35,216 nt of DNA. It comes from an uncultured Veillonella sp. (GTDB lineage Bacteria > Bacillota > Negativicutes > Veillonellales > Veillonellaceae). The DNA is taken from contig URPT01000002.1 in the NCBI GenBank assembly GCA_900549845.1, forward strand, positions 1 to 35,216, written 5' to 3'. Made by a program: the position numbers and the translations under genes. The notes beneath the pieces were generated by a model. That model did no database searches, had not been told where the DNA came from, and was given only the letters and a program-made list of their open reading frames with translations. Below are positions 17,443 to 24,615 of this stretch, in pieces. Within the stretch, counting starts at the first letter, position 1, and each line of letters opens with the position of its first letter.

Positions 17443-17471
17443 AATTCTTTTTATGAGAAAGGAGCGTTTTT

Positions 17472-18932
17472 ATGGAAGCAATGCTCAATGATGCTATTTC
17501 TACCATTAATGGCTATTTATGGAGTTATTTCATCATCTTTATCCTCATCGGCGCAGGTCTCTTCTTTACGATGACAACGAATTTTGTACAAATTCGTATG
17601 ATCAAAGAAATGATTCGTCTTGTAATCAATGGTGCAGGTAGTTCTACAGAAAAAAATCATGTATCCTCATTCCAAGCATTCTGTGTTAGTACCGCATCTC
17701 GTGTAGGTGTTGGTAATATCGCAGGTATTGCGATTGCTGTTGTACTCGGTGGTCCTGGTGCTATTTTCTGGATGTGGGTTATCGCTCTTATTGGTGCTGC
17801 TACAGGTTTCATCGAATCTACATTGGCACAAATCTACAAAGAACCTGTTGCTAAAGGCGGCTTTTACGGCGGCCCAGCATACTACATTCGCTATGGTTTA
17901 AACAACAAAGCATTATCTATTTTATTTGCAATTTTGATCAGTATTACATACGGTTGGATTTACAACTCTGTACAAGCTAATACATTAGCTGCATCCCTTC
18001 AAGTATTCAACTTTGATGTATCCTATACCGGTGCTGTAGTAGCAATTCTTCTTGGTATTATCATTTTCGGTGGTATCAGCCGCGTTGCTAAAGCATCTGA
18101 AATCATCGTTCCTATCATGGCGGTTTTATATATCGCTACTGCATTATTCGTAGTTATTATGAATATCACTCAATTCCCACATGTAATCTATACTATTATC
18201 TCCTCTGCTTTTGAACCAGTAGCAGCAGGTGGTGGCTTATTAGGTGCTACTGTAATGAATGGTATTAAACGTGGTCTATTCTCCAACGAAGCCGGTGAAG
18301 GTTCTGTGCCTAATGCAGCGGCTACTGCGGCTGTTAACCATCCTGTTGAACAAGGTCTTGTACAAGCATTCGGTGTATTCCTTGATACATTTATCATTTG
18401 TACCGCTTCTGCTTTCATCGTGCTCATCGTTGGTGACTATAGCACAACAGGTTTAACTGGTGTTGCCCTAGTACAACATAACCTCGAACAACAACTCGGT
18501 TCTTGGGCACCAACAGCGGTAGCAATCTTTATCGTAATGTTCTCCTTCAGTTCCTTAATTGGTAACTATTACTACGGCGAAATTAATATTAGCCACTTAA
18601 CAGATAAGAAATTCTATCTTCATTTGTTCCGTATCGGTGTAATAATCATGACATTCGTAGGCTCTATTGCCTCCCTTGATTTAGTATGGAATTTAGCCGA
18701 TTTATTCATGGCCTTCTTAGTATTAACTAATATTAGTTCCATCGTACGTATGGGACGTACTGCAGGTCTTGCTCTTGATGACTATATCAAACAACGCAAG
18801 GCAGGCATCGAAACACCTGTATTCAACCGTTCTGTTCTTAATCATACATACGGTATCGTATGGTGGGGTGACGGTCAAACTACAGACTCTTCTGTACCTC
18901 CTACTCCAGTGGAAAATACAATGGAAAAATAA
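17472..18932 (+). CDS. Sodium:alanine symporter family (AGCS) amino-acid carrier
   Basis: Inner-membrane carrier that takes up alanine or glycine with sodium. 486 residues, about eleven transmembrane helices. Family blocks are visible: STASRVGVGNIAGIAIAV with GGPGAIFWMW, GGPAYYIRYGL, and the AGCS signature GLFSNEAGEGSVPNAAATA. A polar tail follows the last helix. The SD AAAGGAG precedes the ATG. It is monocistronic, with its own promoter and terminator, and lies ahead of glutamate dehydrogenase; both concern amino-acid use. The exact substrate cannot be read from the sequence. Confidence 0.95.
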   Translation: MEAMLNDAISTINGYLWSYFIIFILIGAGLFFTMTTNFVQIRMIKEMIRLVINGAGSSTEKNHVSSFQAFCVSTASRVGVGNIAGIAIAVVLGGPGAIFWMWVIALIGAATGFIESTLAQIYKEPVAKGGFYGGPAYYIRYGLNNKALSILFAILISITYGWIYNSVQANTLAASLQVFNFDVSYTGAVVAILLGIIIFGGISRVAKASEIIVPIMAVLYIATALFVVIMNITQFPHVIYTIISSAFEPVAAGGGLLGATVMNGIKRGLFSNEAGEGSVPNAAATAAVNHPVEQGLVQAFGVFLDTFIICTASAFIVLIVGDYSTTGLTGVALVQHNLEQQLGSWAPTAVAIFIVMFSFSSLIGNYYYGEINISHLTDKKFYLHLFRIGVIIMTFVGSIASLDLVWNLADLFMAFLVLTNISSIVRMGRTAGLALDDYIKQRKAGIETPVFNRSVLNHTYGIVWWGDGQTTDSSVPPTPVENTMEK

Positions 18933-18946
18933 AATATATTCTCTTT

Positions 18947-18986
18947 AGAGATCGGTGAAAGTATCTTTCATCGGTCTCTTTTTTTT
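18947..18986 (+). terminator. Terminator of the symporter gene
   Basis: A 15-pair stem (18947-18961 with 18965-18979, two G-T wobbles), 3-nt loop, and T run 18979-18986. Confidence 0.9.
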
Positions 18987-19062
18987 GTAAAAGTATCCAT
19001 TTATACTGTAAAAACTACGATTTATATCTAACTTTAGGAGTGACTATAATCACAGTAAATAT

Positions 19063-19107
19063 CTATATTCTATACACTTTTCAAGCATTAAAAACTATAG
19101 AATATAG
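19063..19107. promoter_or_regulatory. 12-bp inverted repeat upstream of glutamate dehydrogenase
   Basis: CTATATTCTATA (19063-19074) and its exact reverse complement TATAGAATATAG (19096-19107) are separated by 21 bases, about two helical turns. The right arm overlaps a weak promoter-like pair (TTCAAG 19080-19085, 17 bases, TATAGT 19103-19108). It could be an operator for a dimeric or tetrameric regulator; the AT-only content makes chance possible. Nothing else stands out in the 273-base gap 18933-19205 besides the upstream terminator. Confidence 0.35.
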
Positions 19108-19205
19108 TTATAAAATTATAAAGGGTATTATGTATACAACGTCGAATACTACAGTATGTCTAAAATTAGCAAAACTTAATTTACTCTTATATACAGGAGG
19201 TTATT

Positions 19206-20462
19206 ATGAGTGGTTATAATCCTTATGAAAACATGCTAAATACGTTAGATGTAGCAGCAGAAAAACTCGGTTATTCTCGTAGTGAGTACGAAGTATTACG
19301 TCATCCTGAACGAGAACTAAAAGTAGCTGTACCACTTCAACTAGATAATGGTGAAGTTCGCGTATACGAAGGCTACCGTTGCCAACACTCCACATTGCGT
19401 GGCAGTGCTAAAGGTGGTCTTCGTTTCCATCCAGATTCCGATGAAAACGAAGTTCGTGCATTGGCTGCTTGGATGACTATTAAAAATGCTATCGCTAACA
19501 TCCCTTACGGCGGTGGTAAAGGCGGTATCAAAGTTGATCCTAAAACTTTGAATCCTCGCGAATTAGAACGCTTAACTCGTAACTTTGTACGTCGTATTGC
19601 GCCAATCATTGGTGTTAATACTGACGTTCCAGCTCCAGACGTAAATACAAACTCTCAAATCATGAGCTGGATTGCTGACGAATACAGCACATTAAAAGGT
19701 GAATGGAGCCCTGGTATCGTTACTGGTAAACCTATCGAAGTAGGCGGTTCCTTAGGTCGTAACGAAGCGACTGGCCGCGGCTGTCTCATCGCATTGCAAA
19801 GCTATCTCGCTAAGAAAAACTTAGATATCAAAAACCTTACTGTAGCAGTTCAAGGCTTCGGTAACGTAGGTTCCGTAGGTGCTCGTCTCATTGCACAAGC
19901 AGGCGCTAAAGTTGTTGCTATTGGCGATGTAAGCGTTAACATCTACAACCCTAACGGTCTTGATGTTGAAAAAGCATACGAATATGCTAACTCTCATGGT
20001 CGTTCCCTTGAAGGTTACAGCGAACCAGGCATGACTACAATTGGTGCCCAAGAATTATTGGCTCAACCAGTTGATGTATTGTACATGGCAGCTCTTGAAA
20101 ACCAATTGAACAAAGACAACATGGAAAATATCCAAGCTAAAATTATCTTGGAAGGTGCTAACGGCCCTACTACTAATGATGCAGATAAATACTTCTATGA
20201 AAAAGGTATCGACATCATCCCTGACGTTCTTGCGAACGGCGGCGGTGTAGTTGTATCTTACTATGAATGGGTACAAAACAAAGCAAGCTTCTACTGGACT
20301 GAAGAAGAAGTTAATGAACGGTTAACTAAGAATATGCAAAATAGCTTTGAAGCAGTTTGGGAAATGCAACATAAATACAATGTACCACCTCGTCAAGCAG
20401 CGTACATGGTTGCCCTTGAACGCCTCGTAGTAGAAACTAAATGGCGCGGTTATAACTGCTAA
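19206..20462 (+). CDS. gdhA: Glutamate dehydrogenase
   Basis: Reversible oxidative deamination of glutamate to 2-oxoglutarate and ammonia. 418 residues, the short hexameric class (as in RocG/GudB). The glutamate-binding stretch is GSAKGGLRFHP (Lys69), and the catalytic lysine is Lys105 in GGGKGGIKV. PAPDVNT (catalytic Asp145) and the Rossmann loop GFGNVG at 217-222 follow. The acidic Asp241 after the second strand of that fold favours NAD+ over NADP+, a tentative reading. CAGGAGG lies directly upstream. An inverted repeat further upstream suggests regulation. It is single, ended by a bidirectional terminator. Confidence 0.96.
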   Translation: MSGYNPYENMLNTLDVAAEKLGYSRSEYEVLRHPERELKVAVPLQLDNGEVRVYEGYRCQHSTLRGSAKGGLRFHPDSDENEVRALAAWMTIKNAIANIPYGGGKGGIKVDPKTLNPRELERLTRNFVRRIAPIIGVNTDVPAPDVNTNSQIMSWIADEYSTLKGEWSPGIVTGKPIEVGGSLGRNEATGRGCLIALQSYLAKKNLDIKNLTVAVQGFGNVGSVGARLIAQAGAKVVAIGDVSVNIYNPNGLDVEKAYEYANSHGRSLEGYSEPGMTTIGAQELLAQPVDVLYMAALENQLNKDNMENIQAKIILEGANGPTTNDADKYFYEKGIDIIPDVLANGGGVVVSYYEWVQNKASFYWTEEEVNERLTKNMQNSFEAVWEMQHKYNVPPRQAAYMVALERLVVETKWRGYNC

Positions 20463-20492
20463 TTCTTTCAACCTCCATAACATTTAGCCATA

Positions 20493-20528
20493 AAAAAGGC
20501 GTAAGCTCATTTGAGCTTACGCCTTTTT
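20493..20528. terminator. Bidirectional terminator between gdhA and queT
   Basis: A 16-bp perfect stem (20493-20508 with 20513-20528), loop ATTT, A run on the left and T run on the right, between two convergent genes. Confidence 0.92.
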
Positions 20529-20549
20529 GTTTGTTAACTTTGTTTAGTT

Positions 20550-21041
20550 TTACTTGAAAGCACCTAAAATAGCTGCCATGCTAGGACGGCTGATCAAAGC
20601 TTTCACTAAAACAGAACCAAGAACGGCAGGAATTGTTTGACCTACGATAAGGTTCAATACTAATGGCCAGTATGGAAGGCCTAGTAATGGGCTAAGCCAT
20701 AATGGTACACATAATGCTGGCACAAAGATGATTGGCAAAATCGCCCACCAAGCACTGAGGCCCATCTTGCGCATGCAAACGATGATACCTGTTGTTAAGA
20801 TACCAACGCCAAAGCCACCTACCATGTCGAGGATACCGAGGCCGCCGAATAGGAAGTTAGAAATGAGGTTGCCAATCCCCATGGGAATCACCAAGAACGG
20901 AAAGGCATAAGCAAGTGCATATAATGATGTTGCTATACGAATTTGATACGCCCCGAAGGAAACGCTTTGCGTTAAATAGAGTACAACGATGTACAATGCC
21001 ACAACCATGGCAGAAATAGTCAATTTACGTGTAGTAATCAT
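20550..21041 (-). CDS. queT: QueT-family queuosine-precursor transporter
   Basis: Predicted S component of an energy-coupling-factor importer for queuosine precursors (COG4708 family). 163 residues, about five transmembrane helices; conserved stretches include SVSFGAYQIRIATSLYALAY near the N-terminus and PMGIGNLISNFLFGGLGILD in the middle. The family name is supported by the preQ1-type riboswitch in its leader. I start at the ATG before ITTRKL because GAGGAGGT is correctly placed; a longer reading from 21086 would run back through the SD and the terminator. The ECF ATPase and T components are not in this window. Confidence 0.92.
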   Translation of the reverse strand: MITTRKLTISAMVVALYIVVLYLTQSVSFGAYQIRIATSLYALAYAFPFLVIPMGIGNLISNFLFGGLGILDMVGGFGVGILTTGIIVCMRKMGLSAWWAILPIIFVPALCVPLWLSPLLGLPYWPLVLNLIVGQTIPAVLGSVLVKALISRPSMAAILGAFK

Positions 21042-21056
21042 AACACTCACCTCCTC

Positions 21057-21089
21057 AAATAAAAAAAAGCATGGCAAAACTACCATGCT
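21057..21089 (-). terminator. Riboswitch-controlled terminator in the queT leader
   Basis: On the minus strand AGCATGG, 8-nt loop, CCATGCT (21083-21089 with 21068-21074) is followed by a run of eight T. It lies between the preQ1 aptamer and the queT SD. Nine bases reaching from the stem into the loop, GTAGTTTTG, pair exactly with the aptamer tail, giving the alternative antiterminator. Confidence 0.85.
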
Positions 21090-21104
21090 AAAAATGCTTA
21101 TGAA

Positions 21105-21149
21105 TTTCCGTAGTTTTGTTTAGAGACAGGATGGTTTCAAACTGTCTTA
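21105..21149 (-). ncRNA. preQ1-I type riboswitch in the queT leader
   Basis: On the minus strand a stem AGACAG/CTGTCT (21142-21147 with 21124-21129) closes a 12-nt loop TTTGAAACCATC. It is followed by an A-rich tail, CTAAACAAAACTACGG. This is the preQ1-I layout: short P1, a loop with CC that can pair with GG at the end of the tail, and a tail very like AACAAAACAAGG of the known Thermoanaerobacter switch. The gene behind it is a queuosine-precursor transporter and a terminator lies between. Ligand binding would fold the tail into the pseudoknot, free the terminator and turn queT off. Confidence 0.75.
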
Positions 21150-21278
21150 TTTAGTTGTGCCCTTATAATATCATATATTTTCGATATTCACAAGTTGTGG
21201 GAAGATTAAAGCGGCTTGTTACAGTAACGACTATTGTTCTGTTGTTGGCAAGGACGGGGTGTCAGAAAATACCTTTCC

Positions 21279-21461
21279 TCATCGCTCCACTGGCGAACCG
21301 GTCATCGGCCTAGGGCCTCGACCTGCCAAAGTCGCTCTTTGAAAAGGGATTTTCTTCCACTGCGAATTTAGCAAATCAATATTTCGGATACGTAGTGACG
21401 TAAAAGGCCGCTTTAACTCAGCATCCTCCACAGGATAAATAATATAAAATATATTACTCAT
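21279..21461 (-). CDS. Possible small protein, 60 aa, unknown
   Basis: A 60-codon reading frame starting ATGAGTAAT, with GAGGTG seven bases upstream. The sequence begins hydrophobic (SNIFYIIYPVEDAELKRPF) and turns basic and Arg/Pro-rich (RATLAGRGPRPMTGSPVER); no family is recognised. The surrounding DNA is richer in G and C than its neighbours and contains a diverged copy of the stretch encoding KRPFTSL at 21500-21521, so this may be a fragment of a dispersed repeat. A 10-bp hairpin at 21467-21496 covers the SD. A real protein is uncertain. Confidence 0.35.
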   Translation of the reverse strand: MSNIFYIIYPVEDAELKRPFTSLRIRNIDLLNSQWKKIPFQRATLAGRGPRPMTGSPVER

Positions 21462-21521
21462 CAAAGCACCTCAACTAGCCTAAGACAGTTGAGGTGAGTT
21501 AGTGACGTACAAGTCCGCCTT
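21393..21521. repeat. Two diverged 22-base direct repeats
   Basis: TAGTGACGTAAAAGGCCGCT (21393 onward) and TAGTGACGTACAAGTCCGCC (21500 onward) match at about 19 of 22 positions, 107 bases apart. A second pair, GCCTAAGACAG (21478 onward) and GCCTAAGCCAG (21587 onward), lies about 109 bases apart. The similar offsets suggest that one old tandem duplication of about 108 bases has decayed. Confidence 0.5.
21467..21496 (-). promoter_or_regulatory. Hairpin that would hide the SD of the 60-aa ORF
   Basis: CACCTCAACT (21467-21476) and AGTTGAGGTG (21487-21496) are exact reverse complements with a 10-nt loop. On the minus strand the 3' arm contains GAGGTG, the SD of the possible 60-residue ORF starting at 21461, so translation would need this stem to open. 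Confidence 0.5.
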
Positions 21522-21604
21522 GAAGTACATATACCTGCTACTCTATTAGAATATATGTAAAGTATCCGCCTAAAAAGCGACTACTTGCCTAAGCCAGTTT
21601 ATAG

Positions 21605-21649
21605 GTGTTATAGAGTTGAGTATTATAGAGCCGAGTGTTATAGAGCCGG
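21605..21649. repeat. Three tandem 15-bp repeats at the 3' end of queC
   Basis: GTGTTATAGAGTTGA, GTATTATAGAGCCGA and GTGTTATAGAGCCGG follow each other without gaps. The copy at 21635-21649 holds the last queC codons and its TAA stop; the other two lie downstream of the stop. The unit length is a multiple of three. Confidence 0.85.
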
Positions 21650-22327
21650 GTCTTTAACACCGTTTGCTTCAAAGGCTGCTTGTCTGTCGATGCAGGTGCC
21701 ACAGTGTCCGCATGGTTTGTCGCCGCCTTCGTAGCAGGACCATGTTAGGTGGTATGGTACGCCTAGGCGTAGGCCTTCTTTTACAACGTCTGCTTTATTG
21801 TGGTTAATGAATGGTGCTTCTAAGGAGCATTCTTTACCGGATCCTTCAAAGATAGCATCCCCCATAGATTTATAAAAGTGTTCGGTACAGTCTGGGTATG
21901 CATTGCCAGCCGCCTCCTCCCTATGGGCACCGTAGTAGATATAGCCACAGTCTAAAGAGAGTGCCAAGGATGCTGCAGCAGATAGGAATAGGCCATTTCT
22001 AAATGGTACATAGGTACTAACAGTGCCCTCTCCTTCGGCTTCTTGTTGTTCTTTGTATGAGCCTTGAGGGATTTCTTCGGTGGATTGTGCTAATAAAGAG
22101 CAATTACTGAAGGCAAATAACTTCGTAACATCCATCGTTTTACCTTCAATGCCATAATAACCGAGAATAGATGCAGCGGCTTCCAATTCTTTACTATGTT
22201 TTTGGCCATATTGAATAGATAGTGGTACGACATTGTCTTTACCAAATCTTTCAATAGCGAGCGCTAAACATGTAGTGCTATCAACACCGCCGCTAAATAG
22301 AACGACAGCTTTTTGTTTTTGAGCCAT
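21638..22327 (-). CDS. queC: 7-cyano-7-deazaguanine synthase
   Basis: Makes preQ0 from 7-carboxy-7-deazaguanine, ammonia and ATP, a step in queuosine synthesis. 229 residues, usual length. The PP-loop motif SGGVDS is at 12-17, and a zinc site of four cysteines is at Cys198, 206, 209 and 212 (CYEGGDKPCGHCGTC). It lies on the same strand upstream of queT but is 600 bases away with a riboswitch between, so the two are separately controlled. Other pathway genes (queD, queE, queF) are not in the window. AGGAG precedes the ATG. The last codons lie in a 15-bp tandem repeat. Confidence 0.96.
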   Translation of the reverse strand: MAQKQKAVVLFSGGVDSTTCLALAIERFGKDNVVPLSIQYGQKHSKELEAAASILGYYGIEGKTMDVTKLFAFSNCSLLAQSTEEIPQGSYKEQQEAEGEGTVSTYVPFRNGLFLSAAASLALSLDCGYIYYGAHREEAAGNAYPDCTEHFYKSMGDAIFEGSGKECSLEAPFINHNKADVVKEGLRLGVPYHLTWSCYEGGDKPCGHCGTCIDRQAAFEANGVKDPAL

Positions 22328-22349
22328 AAGGTCTCCTTTCTCCTATTAC

Positions 22350-22377
22350 AACAGCCCCATCATAAGATGAGGCTGTT
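22350..22377 (-). other. Hairpin between exonuclease III and queC
   Basis: AACAGCC(C)CATC ATAA GATG(A)GGCTGTT, a 12-pair stem that includes one position pairing as G-T only on the minus strand. No T run follows on the minus strand, so it is at best a weak terminator or an RNA-end stabiliser. Confidence 0.45.
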
Positions 22378-22394
22378 AATTTTGTAGGCAAATT

Positions 22395-23150
22395 TTATAA
22401 ATCGATATCTAATTCTACTGGACAGTGATCAGAGCCAAAGATTTGTTGATGAATCTTTGCTTCTTGAATTTTGTCGTCAAGACGTTTAGAGGTGATAAAG
22501 TAGTCAATTCTCCACCCTGTATTCCGCTCACGAGCTTTGCCCATGTAGGACCACCAGCTGTATTGCTCAATTGCATCTGGATAGAGGTGACGGAATGTAT
22601 CTGTGAAACCAGCATCTAAGAGTTCTGTCATTTTTGCACGTTCTTCATCAGAGAAGCCTGCATTTTTACGGTTTGTCTTAGGGTTTTTAAGGTCGATTTC
22701 TTGGTGAGCTACGTTAAGGTCACCACAGAGGATAACTGGTTTTTTCTTATCTAATTCTAGCAAATAGTTACGGAATGCATCTTCCCAAGTCATACGATAC
22801 TCAAGACGTGCTAATTCACGTTGACTATTTGGTGTATAGCAGCATACTAAATAGAAGTTGTCATATTCAGCAGTGATAACGCGACCTTCTTGATCGTGCT
22901 CTTCAATACCAATACCGTTAGTTACGGACAACGGTTTAATGCGTGTGAATACTGCTGTACCACTGTAGCCTTTTTTCACAGCACTATTCCAGTATTGTTC
23001 ATAACCTGGCAACTCCAAAGAAATTTGATCAGGTTGTAATTTAGTTTCTTGTAAGCAGAAAATATCCGCATCCAATTCGTTAAAGGATTCCATAAACCCT
23101 TTTGTTACAGCGGCACGTAGGCCGTTTACATTCCAAGAAATTAATTTCAA
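22395..23150 (-). CDS. xth: Exodeoxyribonuclease III / AP endonuclease
   Basis: DNA base-excision repair enzyme cutting at abasic sites and removing 3' blocks. 251 residues, usual length. EEP-fold residues are all present: Asn7 in SWNVNG, metal ligand Glu35 in LQETKL, Asp144 and Asn146 in GDLNVAH, and the catalytic pair Asp241-His242 in SDHCPVEL. The start codon is TTG: AAGGAG lies six bases before it and the protein begins at the conserved KLISWNVNG, so no other start fits. It is separated from queC by 67 bases. Confidence 0.95.
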   Translation of the reverse strand: MKLISWNVNGLRAAVTKGFMESFNELDADIFCLQETKLQPDQISLELPGYEQYWNSAVKKGYSGTAVFTRIKPLSVTNGIGIEEHDQEGRVITAEYDNFYLVCCYTPNSQRELARLEYRMTWEDAFRNYLLELDKKKPVILCGDLNVAHQEIDLKNPKTNRKNAGFSDEERAKMTELLDAGFTDTFRHLYPDAIEQYSWWSYMGKARERNTGWRIDYFITSKRLDDKIQEAKIHQQIFGSDHCPVELDIDL

Positions 23151-23283
23151 TTCGTACTCCTTATTCTAATAGGGCTATACATACTGATATACTTTGTGAA
23201 AGCCTCTATTTTAACCATGTTCTTATATTGCAAAAATTTACTTATGTATACTAGCAATCATAATATTTTATATAGTGTAATAC

Positions 23284-23332
23284 AGCTTAGCTTAGCTTAA
23301 CTAAACTTAACTAAACTACAACTTAACTAAGC
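23284..23332. repeat. Low-complexity CTTA/CTAA repeat region
   Basis: Iterated AGCTTAG, CTTAACTAAA and TTAACTAA units make a 49-base low-complexity stretch just after the stop codon of the small membrane protein. Its ends (AGCTTAG and CTAAGCT) can pair, giving a loose hairpin on either strand. Apart from this, the 188-base gap upstream of xth shows nothing clear. Confidence 0.6.
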
Positions 23333-23338
23333 TATTCA

Positions 23339-23566
23339 TTACTGCTTTTTGTGTTTCTTTGCATGTCTTGCTTCTGCACGAGCTTTTCGAGCATTCTCAT
23401 TTGCTTTCAAGTCACTTTCACGTTTTTCACGGAAATAATTTGCCGCTGTAGACAAAACGAGAATTACCAATACAGTCACATTAAACATGCCAGGACCGAA
23501 GGTATAGATGTGATAACATAAATAGCCAAAAGCAACAAGGGTTAGTAAATGTTTTAAAATATTCAT
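23339..23566 (-). CDS. Small basic membrane protein, 75 aa
   Basis: No named family recognised. Two short hydrophobic helices (about 4-22 and 27-45) are followed by a highly charged tail (about 46-75) rich in Lys, Arg, Ala and Glu that ends HAKKHKKQ, probably cytoplasmic. It lies 13 bases after the sulfurtransferase gene on the same strand, with AGGAGG bridging the gap, so the two are co-transcribed. Role unknown. Confidence 0.75.
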   Translation of the reverse strand: MNILKHLLTLVAFGYLCYHIYTFGPGMFNVTVLVILVLSTAANYFREKRESDLKANENARKARAEARHAKKHKKQ

Positions 23567-23579
23567 TTGGCCTCCTAAG

Positions 23580-24398
23580 TTAGGTTAATGTTTCTACACC
23601 TGTACTAAGCGGGAAGCCTTCATACGTTACCCAGTCACTAGAACTACCAACATATAAGGCAGACTCAAGCCCTACCTCGCTCATTGTTAAAAGCGCATTA
23701 CAAGCCGTTACCCCTGAACCACAATAGGTCACAACAGGTCTATTTTGGTAAATTTCATTATAATACTGGGATTCTAAATCTTTTACAGACTTAGGACCAT
23801 CTGCGGTATAGCCACTTTCATAAAAATGATTAACAGCACCAGGAATATGACCTGTCATACCATCCATCGTATCTACTTGAGATCCATCATAACGGTATGG
23901 CGCACGAGCATCGATGATAACATAATCCCCGCTTTCACTAGCCTTGAGAACCTCATCACGGCTCATAACCATATGAGTTTGCAATTCATAGTTGAAAACA
24001 GTTGGTTCTGTAGGCAACGGAGTAGGATCTTTAGTAAGAAGATGACCTTCCTTAACCCAACGTTCAATACCACCAGACAACACGCGCACATCAGACAACC
24101 CCATGTAGCGCAAAGTCCACCAGAGGCGCCCCGCCAAGAAGAGCCAAGAATCATACACAACGACCTTGGAGTCGCGAGTAATACCATAAGACTCAAAGGT
24201 ATGAGCCAATTGCTCCATATCTGGCAATGGATGACGACCGCCATGCTGCCCCAAAGGACCAGTTAAATCTTTATCTAAATCTACGGGAAAAGACCCCTTA
24301 ATATGGCCTTTTTTATAATCTTGATAACCGCGGGCATCTAACACGATGACCTCATCGAGACAAGCTAATAATTCTTTAGGAGTGATAAAATTTGACAT
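23580..24398 (-). CDS. Sulfurtransferase, 3-mercaptopyruvate type (tandem rhodanese)
   Basis: Moves sulfane sulfur from 3-mercaptopyruvate or thiosulfate to an acceptor; cytoplasmic. 272 residues in two rhodanese domains. The N-terminal one (about 1-125) is inactive, and the C-terminal one (about 145-265) carries the catalytic Cys226 in CGSGVTA. The loop CGSGVT is that of mercaptopyruvate sulfurtransferases, whereas thiosulfate enzymes have CRKGVT. Conserved VLDARGYQDYKKGHIKGS and IDARAPYRYDG are also visible. AAGGAG precedes the ATG. It heads a two-gene unit with the small membrane protein. Confidence 0.93.
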   Translation of the reverse strand: MSNFITPKELLACLDEVIVLDARGYQDYKKGHIKGSFPVDLDKDLTGPLGQHGGRHPLPDMEQLAHTFESYGITRDSKVVVYDSWLFLAGRLWWTLRYMGLSDVRVLSGGIERWVKEGHLLTKDPTPLPTEPTVFNYELQTHMVMSRDEVLKASESGDYVIIDARAPYRYDGSQVDTMDGMTGHIPGAVNHFYESGYTADGPKSVKDLESQYYNEIYQNRPVVTYCGSGVTACNALLTMSEVGLESALYVGSSSDWVTYEGFPLSTGVETLT

Positions 24399-24533
24399 AT
24401 TGTACTCCTTTCTTTGATTATATCGAAAAATACAAATTTGATAATATTATTATATACGAGTGCAACAGGATATACAATTAATTTTGGCACTGTGAAAGCT
24501 ATTTATTTGTATGATTTAAAAGATAGATTAATC

Positions 24534-24560
24534 AAAAAAGCCCCTATATAGATAGGGGCT
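24534..24560 (-). terminator. Terminator of the helicase-Nudix operon
   Basis: AGCCCCTAT (24539-24547), ATAG, ATAGGGGCT (24552-24560): a perfect 9-bp stem with a T run on the minus strand, 56 bases downstream of the Nudix stop codon. Confidence 0.9.
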
Positions 24561-24615
24561 AAGTCATAATTAAAATTTCACATTATAATATTTTTTAAAT
24601 GCTTTTACTGAAATA

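Noticed and set aside
22350..22377. Full rho-independent terminator between xth and queC
   Set aside because: The stem is good but no T run follows on the transcribed strand.
23284..23332. CRISPR-like array in the CTTA repeats
   Set aside because: Units are 4-10 bases, with no unique spacers; it is simple low-complexity DNA.
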